This document shows positions 17,197 to 25,569 of a stretch of 64,000 nucleotides of DNA, piece after piece. The first letter of the stretch is position 1; each line of letters begins with the position of its first letter. Source of the stretch: Alcanivorax sp. (lineage in GTDB: Bacteria > Pseudomonadota > Gammaproteobacteria > Pseudomonadales > Alcanivoracaceae); assembly GCF_019431375.1 (NCBI RefSeq), contig NZ_CP080267.1:2855933-2919932 (forward strand). The letters are read 5' to 3'. A model generated the notes under the pieces. That model was not told where the DNA came from and did no database searches. It saw only the letters and a program-made list of their open reading frames with translations. A program made the position numbers and the translations under genes.

Positions 17197-18645
17197 TCAG
17201 GCTGGAAGGGCCTGTTCCAGCCGTGACCAGAAGCCGGTTTCGTTGGCGGCCTCGCGGAAAGCCTGCTGATCCTCGGGGTTCTGGCGCTGATAGATGCGGC
17301 CAATGTCGCGCAGCATGTCCGGGGCGTCCACCACGCTGACGGCGGAGGCAATGGCTTGCCAGCCGTTACGCGTATCCCGTGCCGCATCCAGGAATGCCTG
17401 CAACAGGTCGCCGCCGTCGCGCAGGCTGATTTCCACCACGGTTTGCAGGCCGTCGCGGTGAAAGCGGCGGGCAAAATCCAGAAGCAGGCCAGTCTTGCCG
17501 GATTTGGCGGCGTTGCGCATCAGCGCCTCGATGATCGACGGGTTATGCGTGCTGGGCAGGCGTGCCAGCATGTTGCGTTCATCGTCACCCAGGTATTGGG
17601 CCAGATCCAGAATCAGATCCCAGTGGCCGGCCTGGTGGGCAGCTTGCACCACGGCGTCAGCGACCTCCTCGCCCTGGCGCAGGGCGGTGTGGGCGACCAC
17701 TTCCTGATAATCGCGTTGCATGGCCTTCACCAAAGGCAAGGTTTCTTCCAGCAGATTCTTGCTGACTGCGGCATTCACCAGCTCGGTGATTACGGTGCTG
17801 TTGCGCAGCGAGGGAAGATTGACGATCTTGCGGTGGTAACGAGGATTGATCACAGAAAGAGCACGCAGTACCGGCCCCCACAATTGCTGGCGGTGAGCCA
17901 CATCCACCAGGGAGTCCAGGGTGCGTTCGTCTTGCTCGGCCATGATATTGCCCAGCCGGCTTTTCAGTTCGCCTTCCACATGATCAATGACCCAGATGGC
18001 CTTGGGCCATAGCTCCACATTTTCGGTGCCGGAGCGAACGATGCTGGCTAGCCGACTGTTATCAATCATGCGGATCACGTTGCTGAGCTGGGCGGTGTTT
18101 TCCATGTAGAAGGCGATGGTCAGTAGCGCACCATCATCTTTCACCGCGTTGACCACTTCACGAATCGAGGGGGCGGAAAGGGCGTCGGCAAAACGGCCCA
18201 GTAGCAGGAATTGTTTTTCCTGAATTTGTTTCAGTGCCACTTCGCGGATTATTTCCGCGGGGAGCCGTCGAATGATTTCACGAATCTTGCGCGGGTCTGC
18301 CTGGGCGGCAATCTCGCCGAGAAAATCCGGGGTCAGCCGTCGGGCAACTTTTACAGCGAAGTAGGGATCCATTTCGCCGACCAGGCGGGCGGCCATCTTG
18401 GCGCCGATGGCATAAGCCAGTTTTGCCAATTGCTTGATGGAGAGCCAGCGGGTCCAGCTGGCCAGATGCTGAAAGCCCTTGCGGTGCTGATCGTACATCT
18501 CCTGTTCGATATGTTCGCGCAGCTCACGCAGGTTGCTGGTACCCGCGTCCGCCAATGCCTGCCAGGTCGAGTGGTCGAGGGTCAGGTACTGGTCGAGTTT
18601 TTCCAGTTCAATCTGTATTTCCAGGTTCGAGGTCAGGTCGTTCAT
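17197..18645 (-). CDS. Helical-repeat protein of unknown function
   Basis: 482 residues from ATG 18645 (AAGGATG upstream); the open frame extends 43 codons further but that part overlaps the small gene before it. I do not recognise a named family. The sequence is almost entirely helical, with HEAT/Armadillo-like pairs (for example IREIIRRLPAEIIREVALKQ and IIEALMRNAAKSGKTGLLLD), no signal peptide and no catalytic motif. This suggests a cytoplasmic scaffold. It lies 22 bp after the 67-residue gene, likely in one transcript. Confidence 0.75.
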   Translation of the reverse strand: MNDLTSNLEIQIELEKLDQYLTLDHSTWQALADAGTSNLRELREHIEQEMYDQHRKGFQHLASWTRWLSIKQLAKLAYAIGAKMAARLVGEMDPYFAVKVARRLTPDFLGEIAAQADPRKIREIIRRLPAEIIREVALKQIQEKQFLLLGRFADALSAPSIREVVNAVKDDGALLTIAFYMENTAQLSNVIRMIDNSRLASIVRSGTENVELWPKAIWVIDHVEGELKSRLGNIMAEQDERTLDSLVDVAHRQQLWGPVLRALSVINPRYHRKIVNLPSLRNSTVITELVNAAVSKNLLEETLPLVKAMQRDYQEVVAHTALRQGEEVADAVVQAAHQAGHWDLILDLAQYLGDDERNMLARLPSTHNPSIIEALMRNAAKSGKTGLLLDFARRFHRDGLQTVVEISLRDGGDLLQAFLDAARDTRNGWQAIASAVSVVDAPDMLRDIGRIYQRQNPEDQQAFREAANETGFWSRLEQALPA

Positions 18646-18667
18646 GTGGGCATCCTTGGTGCGGGGA

Positions 18668-18871
18668 TTAGCGAAGGGCGCTGCGGGCAATGCTGCGCAG
18701 CCAGAGAGGCAAGGCCTGAATGCCGGTTTCGATGGCTTTTTCCAGGCGACTCTTTTCGCTTTCCAGATACTCATCCACTGCCCGGTCGATATCCTGAGTG
18801 ACCGGTTCGGGCAGATAGGAAAGAAACCCGACTCGCTGATGCATGCGTTCGATGGCGTCCTTGTTATTCAT
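18668..18871 (-). CDS. Small protein of unknown function
   Basis: 67 residues starting at ATG 18871 (MNNKDAIERMHQRVGFL). Amphipathic helices include a charged stretch VDEYLESEKSRLEKAIE. No signal peptide or membrane segment. It precedes the helical-repeat gene by 22 bp and may act with it (inference). The start was chosen because upstream codons in the same frame are AT-rich and unlike coding sequence here. Confidence 0.65.
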   Translation of the reverse strand: MNNKDAIERMHQRVGFLSYLPEPVTQDIDRAVDEYLESEKSRLEKAIETGIQALPLWLRSIARSALR

Positions 18872-19128
18872 GATCGATCCTGTTTTTGGTGTGCCGTTAT
18901 GGGGTGTCCGTAATCGTAAAATCGCTGCGAAAAATCGATTCGGGAAAACACCGTCATTGCACTGTATCAAACGAGAGCAAACAGAAAGTACACATAACAT
19001 TAAGCGACTGTGGGATTTTTGTATCGACATTCTTGCCAGCATTGTTGACCCCCCGAAACAGTGATACTTAATGACGGTGTAACTGATGGAACCAATAGCC
19101 TTTTGGAAACGGGGCTGCCACGGAGGCA
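18872..19128. other. Divergent intergenic region
   Basis: 257 bp, clearly AT-richer than its surroundings around 18960-19060, between divergent genes. It probably holds promoters for both directions. No gene, terminator or repeat family was recognised. Confidence 0.5.
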
Positions 19129-19857
19129 ATGTTGGCTGAAGAAAAAGTAAAGAAAATAAGGCCCGCCACAACACCCTGGGCCGGGCGGCTTGTCCGGCAA
19201 ATGCGACAGGCTATGGCGCGAGCGCCAGGCGGTCACTATGTGCTGGATCAGGCGCGTGCCGTCGAGGATGTGTTGTTCGAGGACCTGCAGTCGCGGCTGG
19301 GCGGGATGAACAGCCATCATTATCTGCCGGAGCCGGCGCAGACATCATCCGGTGATGGGGAGGGGCGAGACAAATCCTTGCAGGCCCGGTTTGCGGCGCT
19401 TGCAGACCAGTCACTGGAGCAGACACCGGAAAGCGCCACGGCAAGAGTTTACGGACGCATCGTTAACCAGCTGCTTCCCGACGAAGTGAGAATCCTCACC
19501 GCCCTGTCGGACGGCTCCGATATTGCTATCAGTCATCTGGTGGCACGGGGTGGTCGTTTCAAGAACAGCGACAACCGGGTGATGTCATTTCTGAGCCGTG
19601 TAGGCAATGAAAGTGGTGTCATGCTTGCCGATGCGGTGCCGCATTATCTCGCGCATTTATTTGCGTTGGGTTTGCTCGATGGCGGCCCCGAAGACAATAA
19701 ACAGACAGCAAAATACGAAGCCATCGAGAACGGTTCGGAGGTGCGCGCCGCCTGCGAGCAGATGCGTAAAGATTCCCGGCTTAAGCCGGTCTTTATTCGT
19801 GAAACCGCACACCTTTCAGCTTTTGGCAAGGCATTCTGGGCGGCCTGCTCCGGATAG
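19129..19857 (+). CDS. DUF4393 (Abi-alpha)-like protein
   Basis: 242 residues, ATG 19129 with CGGAGG just upstream (short spacing). The centre, LLPDEVRILTALSDGSDIAI, and the following helical region resemble DUF4393, a family containing phage abortive-infection proteins called Abi-alpha; this is recognition by motif only and uncertain. No signal peptide. It is divergent from the helical-repeat pair and 70 bp ahead of the DUF445 gene. A housekeeping role is as likely as defence. Confidence 0.45.
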   Translation: MLAEEKVKKIRPATTPWAGRLVRQMRQAMARAPGGHYVLDQARAVEDVLFEDLQSRLGGMNSHHYLPEPAQTSSGDGEGRDKSLQARFAALADQSLEQTPESATARVYGRIVNQLLPDEVRILTALSDGSDIAISHLVARGGRFKNSDNRVMSFLSRVGNESGVMLADAVPHYLAHLFALGLLDGGPEDNKQTAKYEAIENGSEVRAACEQMRKDSRLKPVFIRETAHLSAFGKAFWAACSG

Positions 19858-19927
19858 CAACCTGTGCGCTGAAATAAAGTAAGGGGTTGTTTAGAGACTC
19901 CTCAAAAAGAACGAAAAGCGAGGCAAC

Positions 19928-21151
19928 ATGGAAGCGTATATCAACGAGTTTGCCGATAACATCTGGCTGTATTTATCCATGCCATTGATCAGCGCGGTGG
20001 TGGGTTATGCCACTAACGTGATTGCGATCAAGATGATGTTCTATCCGGTGGAATTTTTCGGCAAACCGCCGCTGCTTGGCTGGCAGGGCATCATTCCCCG
20101 ACGGGCCGCCAAGATGGCGGCAATCTCCGTGGACACCATTACCACCTACCTGATTACCCAGGAAGAAATCTTTGCTCGCCTTGATCCGGAGCGGGTGGCC
20201 AGTGAACTGGAGCCACCCCTTAACGGCATGATTGAGGATGTGGTGGATTCCATCATGGTCCAGCACGAGCCGGGTCTGTGGGAATCCATGCCAGAGATGG
20301 TGAAAAAGCAGGTTTATAAAAGGGTAAAGAAAGAAGCGCCGGGTCTGATTTCCGACATCATGAAACAGATCAAGATCAACATCGCACAGATGTACGATCT
20401 CAAAGACATGGTGATCACCAATCTGACCAAGGACAAGGCCCTGCTTAACCGTATTTTTCAGGAAGTGGGGGCGGCGGAGTTTAAGTTTATCGGCCGTTCC
20501 GGCCTTTATTTTGGCGGTATTTTTGGCACCTTCCAGATGATCACCTGGATCTTCTACAAGGGCTCCTGGCTGCTGCCGGTTTTCGGTCTGGCGGTGGGCT
20601 ATGCCACCAACTGGATTGCCCTGCAGATGATCTTCAATCCCAAGGAGTTGATGCGTCTGGGTCCGTTCAATGTGCAGGGCCTGTTCATGAAGCGGCAGGA
20701 TGAAGTGGCAAGGGATTATGGTCGCCTGGTGTCGTCCTATGTGCTGACGCCGGCCAACATTATCGAAGGGATTCTCAAGGGGCCTTACTCCGACAAGGTG
20801 TTTGCCATGATCGGCAAGCATGTACAAAAAGCGGTGGATGAGCAGACCAGCTTTGCCAAGCCTTTTGTCACCTTTGCGGTGGGCACCCAGAACTACCGGG
20901 AAATGAAGGAGTCAGCGGTCGCAGAGCTGGTCAGTCGTTTGCCGGACACTCTCAAGCATATTGAAAACTATGCCAACGACGCGCTGGATCTGGAAAACAC
21001 CCTGTCCACCCGTTTGCAGAGTCTCAAACCGGAAGAGTTTGAAGGCATGCTGCGCCCGGCGTTTGAACAGGATGAATGGATTCTGATTGCAGTGGGGGCG
21101 TTTCTTGGCTTCCTGGTCGGTGTGTTCCAGTTACTGGTGATGTTCTCTTGA
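19928..21151 (+). CDS. DUF445 membrane protein (YheB/YjiN-like)
   Basis: 407 residues. Motifs VGYATNVIAIKMMFYPVEFF (N-terminal membrane segment) and, mid-protein, VGYATNWIALQMIFNPKEL repeat one another, a hallmark of DUF445. A final hydrophobic helix LIAVGAFLGFLVGVFQLLVM ends the protein. Family function is unknown. It leads a run of four tightly spaced genes (19928-22846) for membrane proteins. Confidence 0.88.
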   Translation: MEAYINEFADNIWLYLSMPLISAVVGYATNVIAIKMMFYPVEFFGKPPLLGWQGIIPRRAAKMAAISVDTITTYLITQEEIFARLDPERVASELEPPLNGMIEDVVDSIMVQHEPGLWESMPEMVKKQVYKRVKKEAPGLISDIMKQIKINIAQMYDLKDMVITNLTKDKALLNRIFQEVGAAEFKFIGRSGLYFGGIFGTFQMITWIFYKGSWLLPVFGLAVGYATNWIALQMIFNPKELMRLGPFNVQGLFMKRQDEVARDYGRLVSSYVLTPANIIEGILKGPYSDKVFAMIGKHVQKAVDEQTSFAKPFVTFAVGTQNYREMKESAVAELVSRLPDTLKHIENYANDALDLENTLSTRLQSLKPEEFEGMLRPAFEQDEWILIAVGAFLGFLVGVFQLLVMFS

Positions 21152-21170
21152 TGCTGTCCGGGAGTGATGT

Positions 21171-21377
21171 ATGTCTACGCTGATGGTGATCTGGATCCTG
21201 TTATGTGCGCTGTGTTTTGCCGCAGGTCTGGTGTGGTCATGGCGACGGGCGCGGCGACGTTTGCGGGCCCGCATGGAGCAGGCGGTAGATGAGGAAATTC
21301 GTCAGCAGATCGCCCAGGAGGTGTTGCGCCATTTGCATGAAGGGGCTGCCCCCGATATCGGCAAGGCGGAGCGCTGA
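21171..21377 (+). CDS. Small one-pass membrane protein
   Basis: 68 residues. An N-terminal hydrophobic helix (MVIWILLCALCFAAGLVWSW) is followed by an Arg-rich stretch (RRARRRLRARME) and an acidic amphipathic tail. Positive charges after the helix predict a cytoplasmic C-terminus. It lies 19 bp after the DUF445 gene and 3 bp before the next, so it is surely co-transcribed. No family recognised. Confidence 0.75.
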   Translation: MSTLMVIWILLCALCFAAGLVWSWRRARRRLRARMEQAVDEEIRQQIAQEVLRHLHEGAAPDIGKAER

Positions 21378-21380
21378 TTT

Positions 21381-22142
21381 ATGCAAATTACCATTCGCAA
21401 ATCGTTTGTAGTCGGTGCCGGTGTACTGTTGATCATCGCCCTGGCCATTGGTGCCTATCTGGCCTGGTGGATATGGAAAAATCTGGGCGCGGAATTATTG
21501 TTGCGCGATCAGCAGGCCAGCGTGGTGGTGCCTAAGCCCATGTCGGTGGGTATCGACATTCTTGATGATCTGGACATCATGATTGATACCGTCATCGACA
21601 CCACGGTGCCGATCGACCAGACCCTGACCCTGCCCGTCAAGGAGACCCTGGATGTGCAGGTGGGCTTCGATAATGCGGTGCCGATCAAGATGAATGTGCC
21701 GTTGAAAGACACCATCAAGCTGGATCAGATTATTCCCGTGGATGGTGAAGTCCGTGCCCGGGTGCTGGGTAAGTGGATCACTGTGCCGATCAAGGGCGAG
21801 CTACCCGTGAAAGCGGATGTGCCCATCGATGTGAATGTGCCGGTGGATCAGCTTGTCAAACTGCAGTTCAACGCTCCCGCGAAAGTGGACATTCTCGAAG
21901 ACCTGTCGGTACCGCTGAAGGCGAATATAAAAACATCGATTCCCCTGAAGAGCGCCATGCAGGTGCCGGTGCGCTCCAGGCTACGTGCCAGCGCCACCAT
22001 TCTGGAACCGGCGGATGCACTGATCGCGGAAATGGATTTGAAGCTGCCTCTGCGGGAAGTGGGGCTGTCATTCAGGAATAGTGATGACGCAAAGGTGAGC
22101 GAAGAGGCTGAGATAACGGCACCGGATGGGGAGCAGCCCTGA
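21381..22142 (+). CDS. One-pass membrane protein with Pro/Val/Asp beta repeats, paralogue 1
   Basis: 253 residues. After MQITIRKS a hydrophobic helix (about 10-32) is followed by WKNLGAELLLRDQQ, then about 190 residues of alternating short strands such as VPIDQTLTLPVKETLDV, VPIKMNVPLKDTIKL and VPIDVNVPVDQLVKLQF. The spacing of Pro-(Val/Leu/Ile)-(Asp/Lys) is near-regular, suggesting an extended beta structure in the periplasm. Family not recognised. It is clearly homologous to the proteins at 22142 and 24025. Its TGA overlaps the next ATG by one base. Confidence 0.8.
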   Translation: MQITIRKSFVVGAGVLLIIALAIGAYLAWWIWKNLGAELLLRDQQASVVVPKPMSVGIDILDDLDIMIDTVIDTTVPIDQTLTLPVKETLDVQVGFDNAVPIKMNVPLKDTIKLDQIIPVDGEVRARVLGKWITVPIKGELPVKADVPIDVNVPVDQLVKLQFNAPAKVDILEDLSVPLKANIKTSIPLKSAMQVPVRSRLRASATILEPADALIAEMDLKLPLREVGLSFRNSDDAKVSEEAEITAPDGEQP

Positions 22143-22846
22143 TGGGGCGCTGGGTTCTGTGGGGCTGGGTAGCCCTGGCTGTGATCGTAGTGGGGCTGGT
22201 GTTGGGATTTGTGCTCTACACTCGCATTGTTATTGGCATCGGTTTGCAAGACCAGTATGCGCTGCTGCATCTTCCGGAAACCCTGATTGTGCAGACTCGC
22301 GCCGAGGAAGAGGCGGCCATCACCCTGCGAGGTCGTGTGGAGGTGGATGTCCCCTTCAAGCACAATGCCCTGCCGCTGCCATTGAAAGGCACCTACAAGG
22401 CCAACCTGGCCCTGGATACCATGGTGCCCCTGCGCATGACCATCGAGTACGAGGATGTGATTCCCATCGAGACCACGGTAGCCATCGAGGGGGACACCAA
22501 ACTGATTTCCAAATGGCTGCCGCGCATGCCCATAGAAGGGGAGCTCCCCCTGAAGCTGGATGTGCCGGTGTCGCTGAAGGTCCCGGTGGATACCCGGATT
22601 CGCTTTGTTTATGACGGCCCGGTGCAGGTGGGTTTCAATCAGACCATTCATCCGCCGGTGGATACCATCCTGCACACCGCCATCGATCTGGACAAGGAAG
22701 TCAGTGCACCGATCACCAATGTGTTCGATGCCCGGGTCATTCCCGATAACCGGGAGCTGCCCATCATCCTCACCGACACCCGCCTGACCCTGCCTCTGCA
22801 GGACCTGAAGGTGCGGCCCATGGCGTCGCGGGTGCAGGAAAAATAA
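22142..22846 (+). CDS. One-pass membrane protein with beta repeats, paralogue 2
   Basis: 234 residues with the same plan: an N-terminal helix (WVALAVIVVGLVLGFVLYT), then strands such as LPLPLKGTYKANLALDTMVP, MPIEGELPLKLDVPVSLKV and APITNVFDARV. It shares the motif (M/I)P(I)xGELPxKxDVP with paralogue 1. It starts on the last base of paralogue 1's stop codon, so expression is coupled. No enzyme motif; likely a structural, bridging or lipid-contacting envelope protein (inference). Confidence 0.8.
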   Translation: MGRWVLWGWVALAVIVVGLVLGFVLYTRIVIGIGLQDQYALLHLPETLIVQTRAEEEAAITLRGRVEVDVPFKHNALPLPLKGTYKANLALDTMVPLRMTIEYEDVIPIETTVAIEGDTKLISKWLPRMPIEGELPLKLDVPVSLKVPVDTRIRFVYDGPVQVGFNQTIHPPVDTILHTAIDLDKEVSAPITNVFDARVIPDNRELPIILTDTRLTLPLQDLKVRPMASRVQEK

Positions 22847-22859
22847 CGGAATTGATTGA

Positions 22860-22886
22860 CCACAGAGAACGCAGTGTTCTCTGTGG
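22860..22886. terminator. Hairpin after paralogue 2
   Basis: CCACAGAGAAC (22860-22870) pairs perfectly with GTTCTCTGTGG (22876-22886) around a 5-nt loop, between convergent paralogue 2 and the LysR gene. There is no T-run. The sequence is of the CACAGAG type also found in the composite repeats at 29.2 and 40.1 kb. Confidence 0.5.
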
Positions 22887-22894
22887 TGAAACCA

Positions 22895-23797
22895 TCAAGA
22901 CACCGTCACTCCTGGGCACGGTATCGCGGCGGCTTCGCGGATCCGTTCGCCCAGGTAGCGGGCGGCCTGGCCGGCATACTGCCCGTCCGCGTAGATCAGA
23001 TGCAGGTCCATCAGTCGCTCCACCCCCTCTTCCAGTGGCAGCACCTTCAGCGCGCCGCTCTCCAGGCCATCTCCGATCTCTGATTCAGGCACCCAGGCAA
23101 AGCCCAGTCCGCGGCGAATGGCAGCAATGCGTGTGGAAGGATGCGACACGGTCCAGCGTTGCTCAGCCCCCAGCCAGCCCGAGTCAATGCGACGGCTACC
23201 GGAATCGCGAATCACGATCTGCCGGTGCTGGCGCAGGTCATCATGGGTCAGGCTGTCCATCTGGTTGAGCGGATGGTCCGCCGCCGCCACCGCCACAAAA
23301 CGTACCCGCATCAGTGGATCACCGAAGAACCCGGGCGGTACTCGCCCGCCGATCACCACATCGGCCTCCTTGCGCAGCAGGGCCTCGTCCGAGCCGGACA
23401 ACACCGTTTCGGTGTACTCCACCCGGGTCAGCGGGCTGTGCTGGGCAAACGCATCCAGGGCCGACAGCATGCAGTGTTGGGGAAACAGGGCGTCGGCGGC
23501 TACCCGCACCAGCGGTTCCCAGCCCTGGCTGAGCTGGATGGCGGCGCTCTCAATGCGGTTGGCCTCCTCCACCAGTACCTTGGCCTGGCGATAGAGCATC
23601 TGCCCGGTCTCGGTGAGCTTGGCCCGACGGCCTTCCAGGGCAAAGGCGCGTACCCCCAGTTCAGTCTCGATCTTCTGTACCGCGTAGCTGATGGCGGACT
23701 GGCTCTTGTCCAGTGCCTCGGCGGCGCTGGCGTAACCGCCCTCGTCCACCACGGCAATCAGGGCTTGCCACTGGTCCAGGCTGATTTTGGCTGACAT
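22895..23797 (-). CDS. LysR-family transcriptional regulator
   Basis: 300 residues from ATG 23797. The winged helix-turn-helix lies at about 5-62 (ALIAVVDEGGYASAAEALDK, SQSAISYAVQKIE), then a periplasmic-binding-protein-like effector domain (VRVAADALFPQHCMLSALDAF; ADVVIGGRVPPGFFGDPLM). The target is unknown. It separates paralogue 3 from paralogues 1 and 2 and is divergent from paralogue 3, which makes that gene or the downstream azoreductase a candidate target (inference). Confidence 0.9.
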   Translation of the reverse strand: MSAKISLDQWQALIAVVDEGGYASAAEALDKSQSAISYAVQKIETELGVRAFALEGRRAKLTETGQMLYRQAKVLVEEANRIESAAIQLSQGWEPLVRVAADALFPQHCMLSALDAFAQHSPLTRVEYTETVLSGSDEALLRKEADVVIGGRVPPGFFGDPLMRVRFVAVAAADHPLNQMDSLTHDDLRQHRQIVIRDSGSRRIDSGWLGAEQRWTVSHPSTRIAAIRRGLGFAWVPESEIGDGLESGALKVLPLEEGVERLMDLHLIYADGQYAGQAARYLGERIREAAAIPCPGVTVS

Positions 23798-23810
23798 ATC
23801 GAATTTCCTG

Positions 23811-23852
23811 ACCTGAAAGTGAGTATTTCCCCATTCATATATCAGTTCAGGT
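23811..23852. promoter_or_regulatory. Inverted repeat upstream of the LysR gene
   Basis: ACCTGAA (23811-23817) and TTCAGGT (23846-23852) face each other across 28 bp of AT-rich sequence, 13-55 bp ahead of the LysR start. This is a plausible autoregulatory operator region, but the spacing is longer than a standard T-N11-A box. Confidence 0.35.
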
Positions 23853-24024
23853 TTAATTAGAAGTCTGAGGCGGTAAAAAAGCGCGATCAACACTGTGTTT
23901 CCTGCGCCGCCCGACTAAAATGCGCTCGCGCTTCTGGCCCGGGCTGTTCTCTGCTGCCCTCGTTGCCATACCCAATAACAACAGGTTCTGTGCTGCCACA
24001 GAGCCAGTGGAGCACTGTTCTGTC

Positions 24025-24792
24025 ATGCAAATCGTTATTCGCAAATCCCTGCTGATTGCCATTCTTGCCCTGCTGCTGGTGACCTTTGCCCTGACGGTGG
24101 TGCTGGCCGGTTGGGTGTGGCGTCATCTGGGGGCGGAACTGGCGCTGCGTGACCAGATTGCCCAGGTGGCCATAACCCAGGCCCTGCCCATCGACGTGCA
24201 ACTGCAGGAAGGCCTGCAGTTGCTGGTGGATGGCAACGTCGAAACCCGCGTGCCGGTTAATCAGGTGGTCCAGGTGCCCCTGCAGGAAACCCTGGACGTG
24301 ACCGTGGACTTCGATGGCGCGGTGGACGTGAACCTGGATGTGCCATTCCAGACCATGGTGCGGGTGGACGAGATGATGCCGCTGGAAGCGGTGCTGGATG
24401 TGAAGATCATGGGGGTGTGGACCAAGCTTCCCATCCGGGGCGTGCTGCCGATTCGCCTTAACGTGCCCGTAAATACGGTAGTGCCGGTGCGCCAGAGCCT
24501 GCCCCTGGCATTTAGCCAGCCTGCCCGGGTGGCACTGGACCAGACGCTTTCCGTGCCGCTGAATACCCACATCAATACCACGGTGCCCTTGCATTCGGTA
24601 CTGAATGTGCCCGAGCCGCCGCCATTCAAGGCCCTGGCTACCGTGCTGGAGCCAGCGGAAACCACCCTGACCCGCCTGGACCTGGCGTTGCCCATGAATG
24701 ATCTGGGCCTGTCCTGGAAAGGTGAACCGGTTGCCGGCCCTTCCGCCGCCCTGGCCGGTGTCATCGGCGCGGCAAAAGCATCGAATGATTAG
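24025..24792 (+). CDS. One-pass membrane protein with beta repeats, paralogue 3
   Basis: 255 residues from ATG 24025, chosen because MQIVIRKSLLIAILALLL aligns with MQITIRKSFVVGAGVLLI of paralogue 1; the frame is open 35 codons further upstream. WRHLGAELALRDQ matches WKNLGAELLLRDQ. The repeat part has strands such as RVPVNQVVQVPLQETLDVTV and LPIRLNVPVNTVVPVRQ. The C-terminus (LDLALPMNDLGLSW) also matches paralogue 1 (MDLKLPLREVGLSF). It appears to be a direct duplicate of paralogue 1 now separated by the LysR gene. Confidence 0.82.
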   Translation: MQIVIRKSLLIAILALLLVTFALTVVLAGWVWRHLGAELALRDQIAQVAITQALPIDVQLQEGLQLLVDGNVETRVPVNQVVQVPLQETLDVTVDFDGAVDVNLDVPFQTMVRVDEMMPLEAVLDVKIMGVWTKLPIRGVLPIRLNVPVNTVVPVRQSLPLAFSQPARVALDQTLSVPLNTHINTTVPLHSVLNVPEPPPFKALATVLEPAETTLTRLDLALPMNDLGLSWKGEPVAGPSAALAGVIGAAKASND

Positions 24793-24801
24793 ATTGAATG
24801 G

Positions 24802-24821
24802 CCCAATTCTATTGGGTTTTT
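24802..24821 (+). terminator. Rho-independent terminator after paralogue 3
   Basis: The stem CCCAAT/ATTGGG (24802-24807, 24811-24816) with a 3-nt loop is followed at once by TTTTTC. It lies 10 bp after the stop codon. Confidence 0.65.
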
Positions 24822-24902
24822 CATCATCCTATCTGAGGTCATCATAGCCCCAACAAAGTCGCAAAGCCGGCAACCGCCGGTGACAAACAAGGAGTTGGGG
24901 TC

Positions 24903-25496
24903 ATGAATATTCTGGTCATCAAAAGCAGCGTTTTCGGCGATAACGGTAATTCTTCCACCCTGGTCAACGAGCAGGTAGAGCGCCTGAAGGCACAGCATCC
25001 CGAGGCTAACGTGGTAGTGCGTGACCTGTCCGCCGAGCCGATTCCGCATCTGGACGGCGAGCGTGTCGGTGCCTTTTTTACCCCGGCGGATCAGCGCACT
25101 GACGATCAGCAGGCTGTGGAGGCCTTTTCCCAGACACTGATCGCCGAGCTGAAAGAGGCGGATCAGGTGGTACTTGGCCTGCCCATGTACAACTTCGGCA
25201 TCCCCAGCCAGTTGAAGAGCTGGATTGACCATGTGGCCCGCGCCGGCATTACCTTCCGCTACACGGAAAATGGCCCGCAGGGGTTGCTGGAGGACAAGCC
25301 GGTCACCGTGGTTGCCGCCCGTGGCGGACTGTACGCCGGCACCGAGAACGATACGGTAACCCCGTACATCAAGCTGTTCTTCGGCTTTGTCGGCATCACC
25401 GACGTGTCTTTCGTGTTTGCCGAAGGCCTGAACATGGGTGACGAGGCAAAGGAAAAGGCCTTGAACGAAGCCCGCGAGGCATTGCAGGCGAGTTGA
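24903..25496 (+). CDS. azoR: FMN-dependent NADH-azoreductase
   Basis: 197 residues, flavodoxin-like fold. IKSSVFGDNGNSSTLV at the N-terminus binds FMN phosphate; LPMYNFGIPSQLKSWIDHV and ARGGLYAGTEND are AzoR signatures. The enzyme reduces azo bonds and quinones with NADH and protects against thiol or quinone stress in other bacteria. AAGGAG lies upstream of ATG 24903. It is followed by glutathionyl-hydroquinone reductase and pirin genes, a quinone-detoxification neighbourhood. Confidence 0.92.
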   Translation: MNILVIKSSVFGDNGNSSTLVNEQVERLKAQHPEANVVVRDLSAEPIPHLDGERVGAFFTPADQRTDDQQAVEAFSQTLIAELKEADQVVLGLPMYNFGIPSQLKSWIDHVARAGITFRYTENGPQGLLEDKPVTVVAARGGLYAGTENDTVTPYIKLFFGFVGITDVSFVFAEGLNMGDEAKEKALNEAREALQAS

Positions 25497-25498
25497 GG

Positions 25499-25535
25499 GA
25501 TGGGTCGGACGTCGGAGGTCAGACATCCGACCCTA
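25499..25535. repeat. GTCGGAC-type heptamer palindrome
   Basis: Units GTCGGAC, GTCGGAG, GTCAGAC, ATCCGAC run head to tail, and GGGTCGGA faces TCCGACCC. Same family as the larger cassette at 62552-62634. It lies 3 bp after azoR. Confidence 0.65.
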
Positions 25536-25569
25536 AAGAATAGCAACGAACACAACAGGAGATTTCCCC

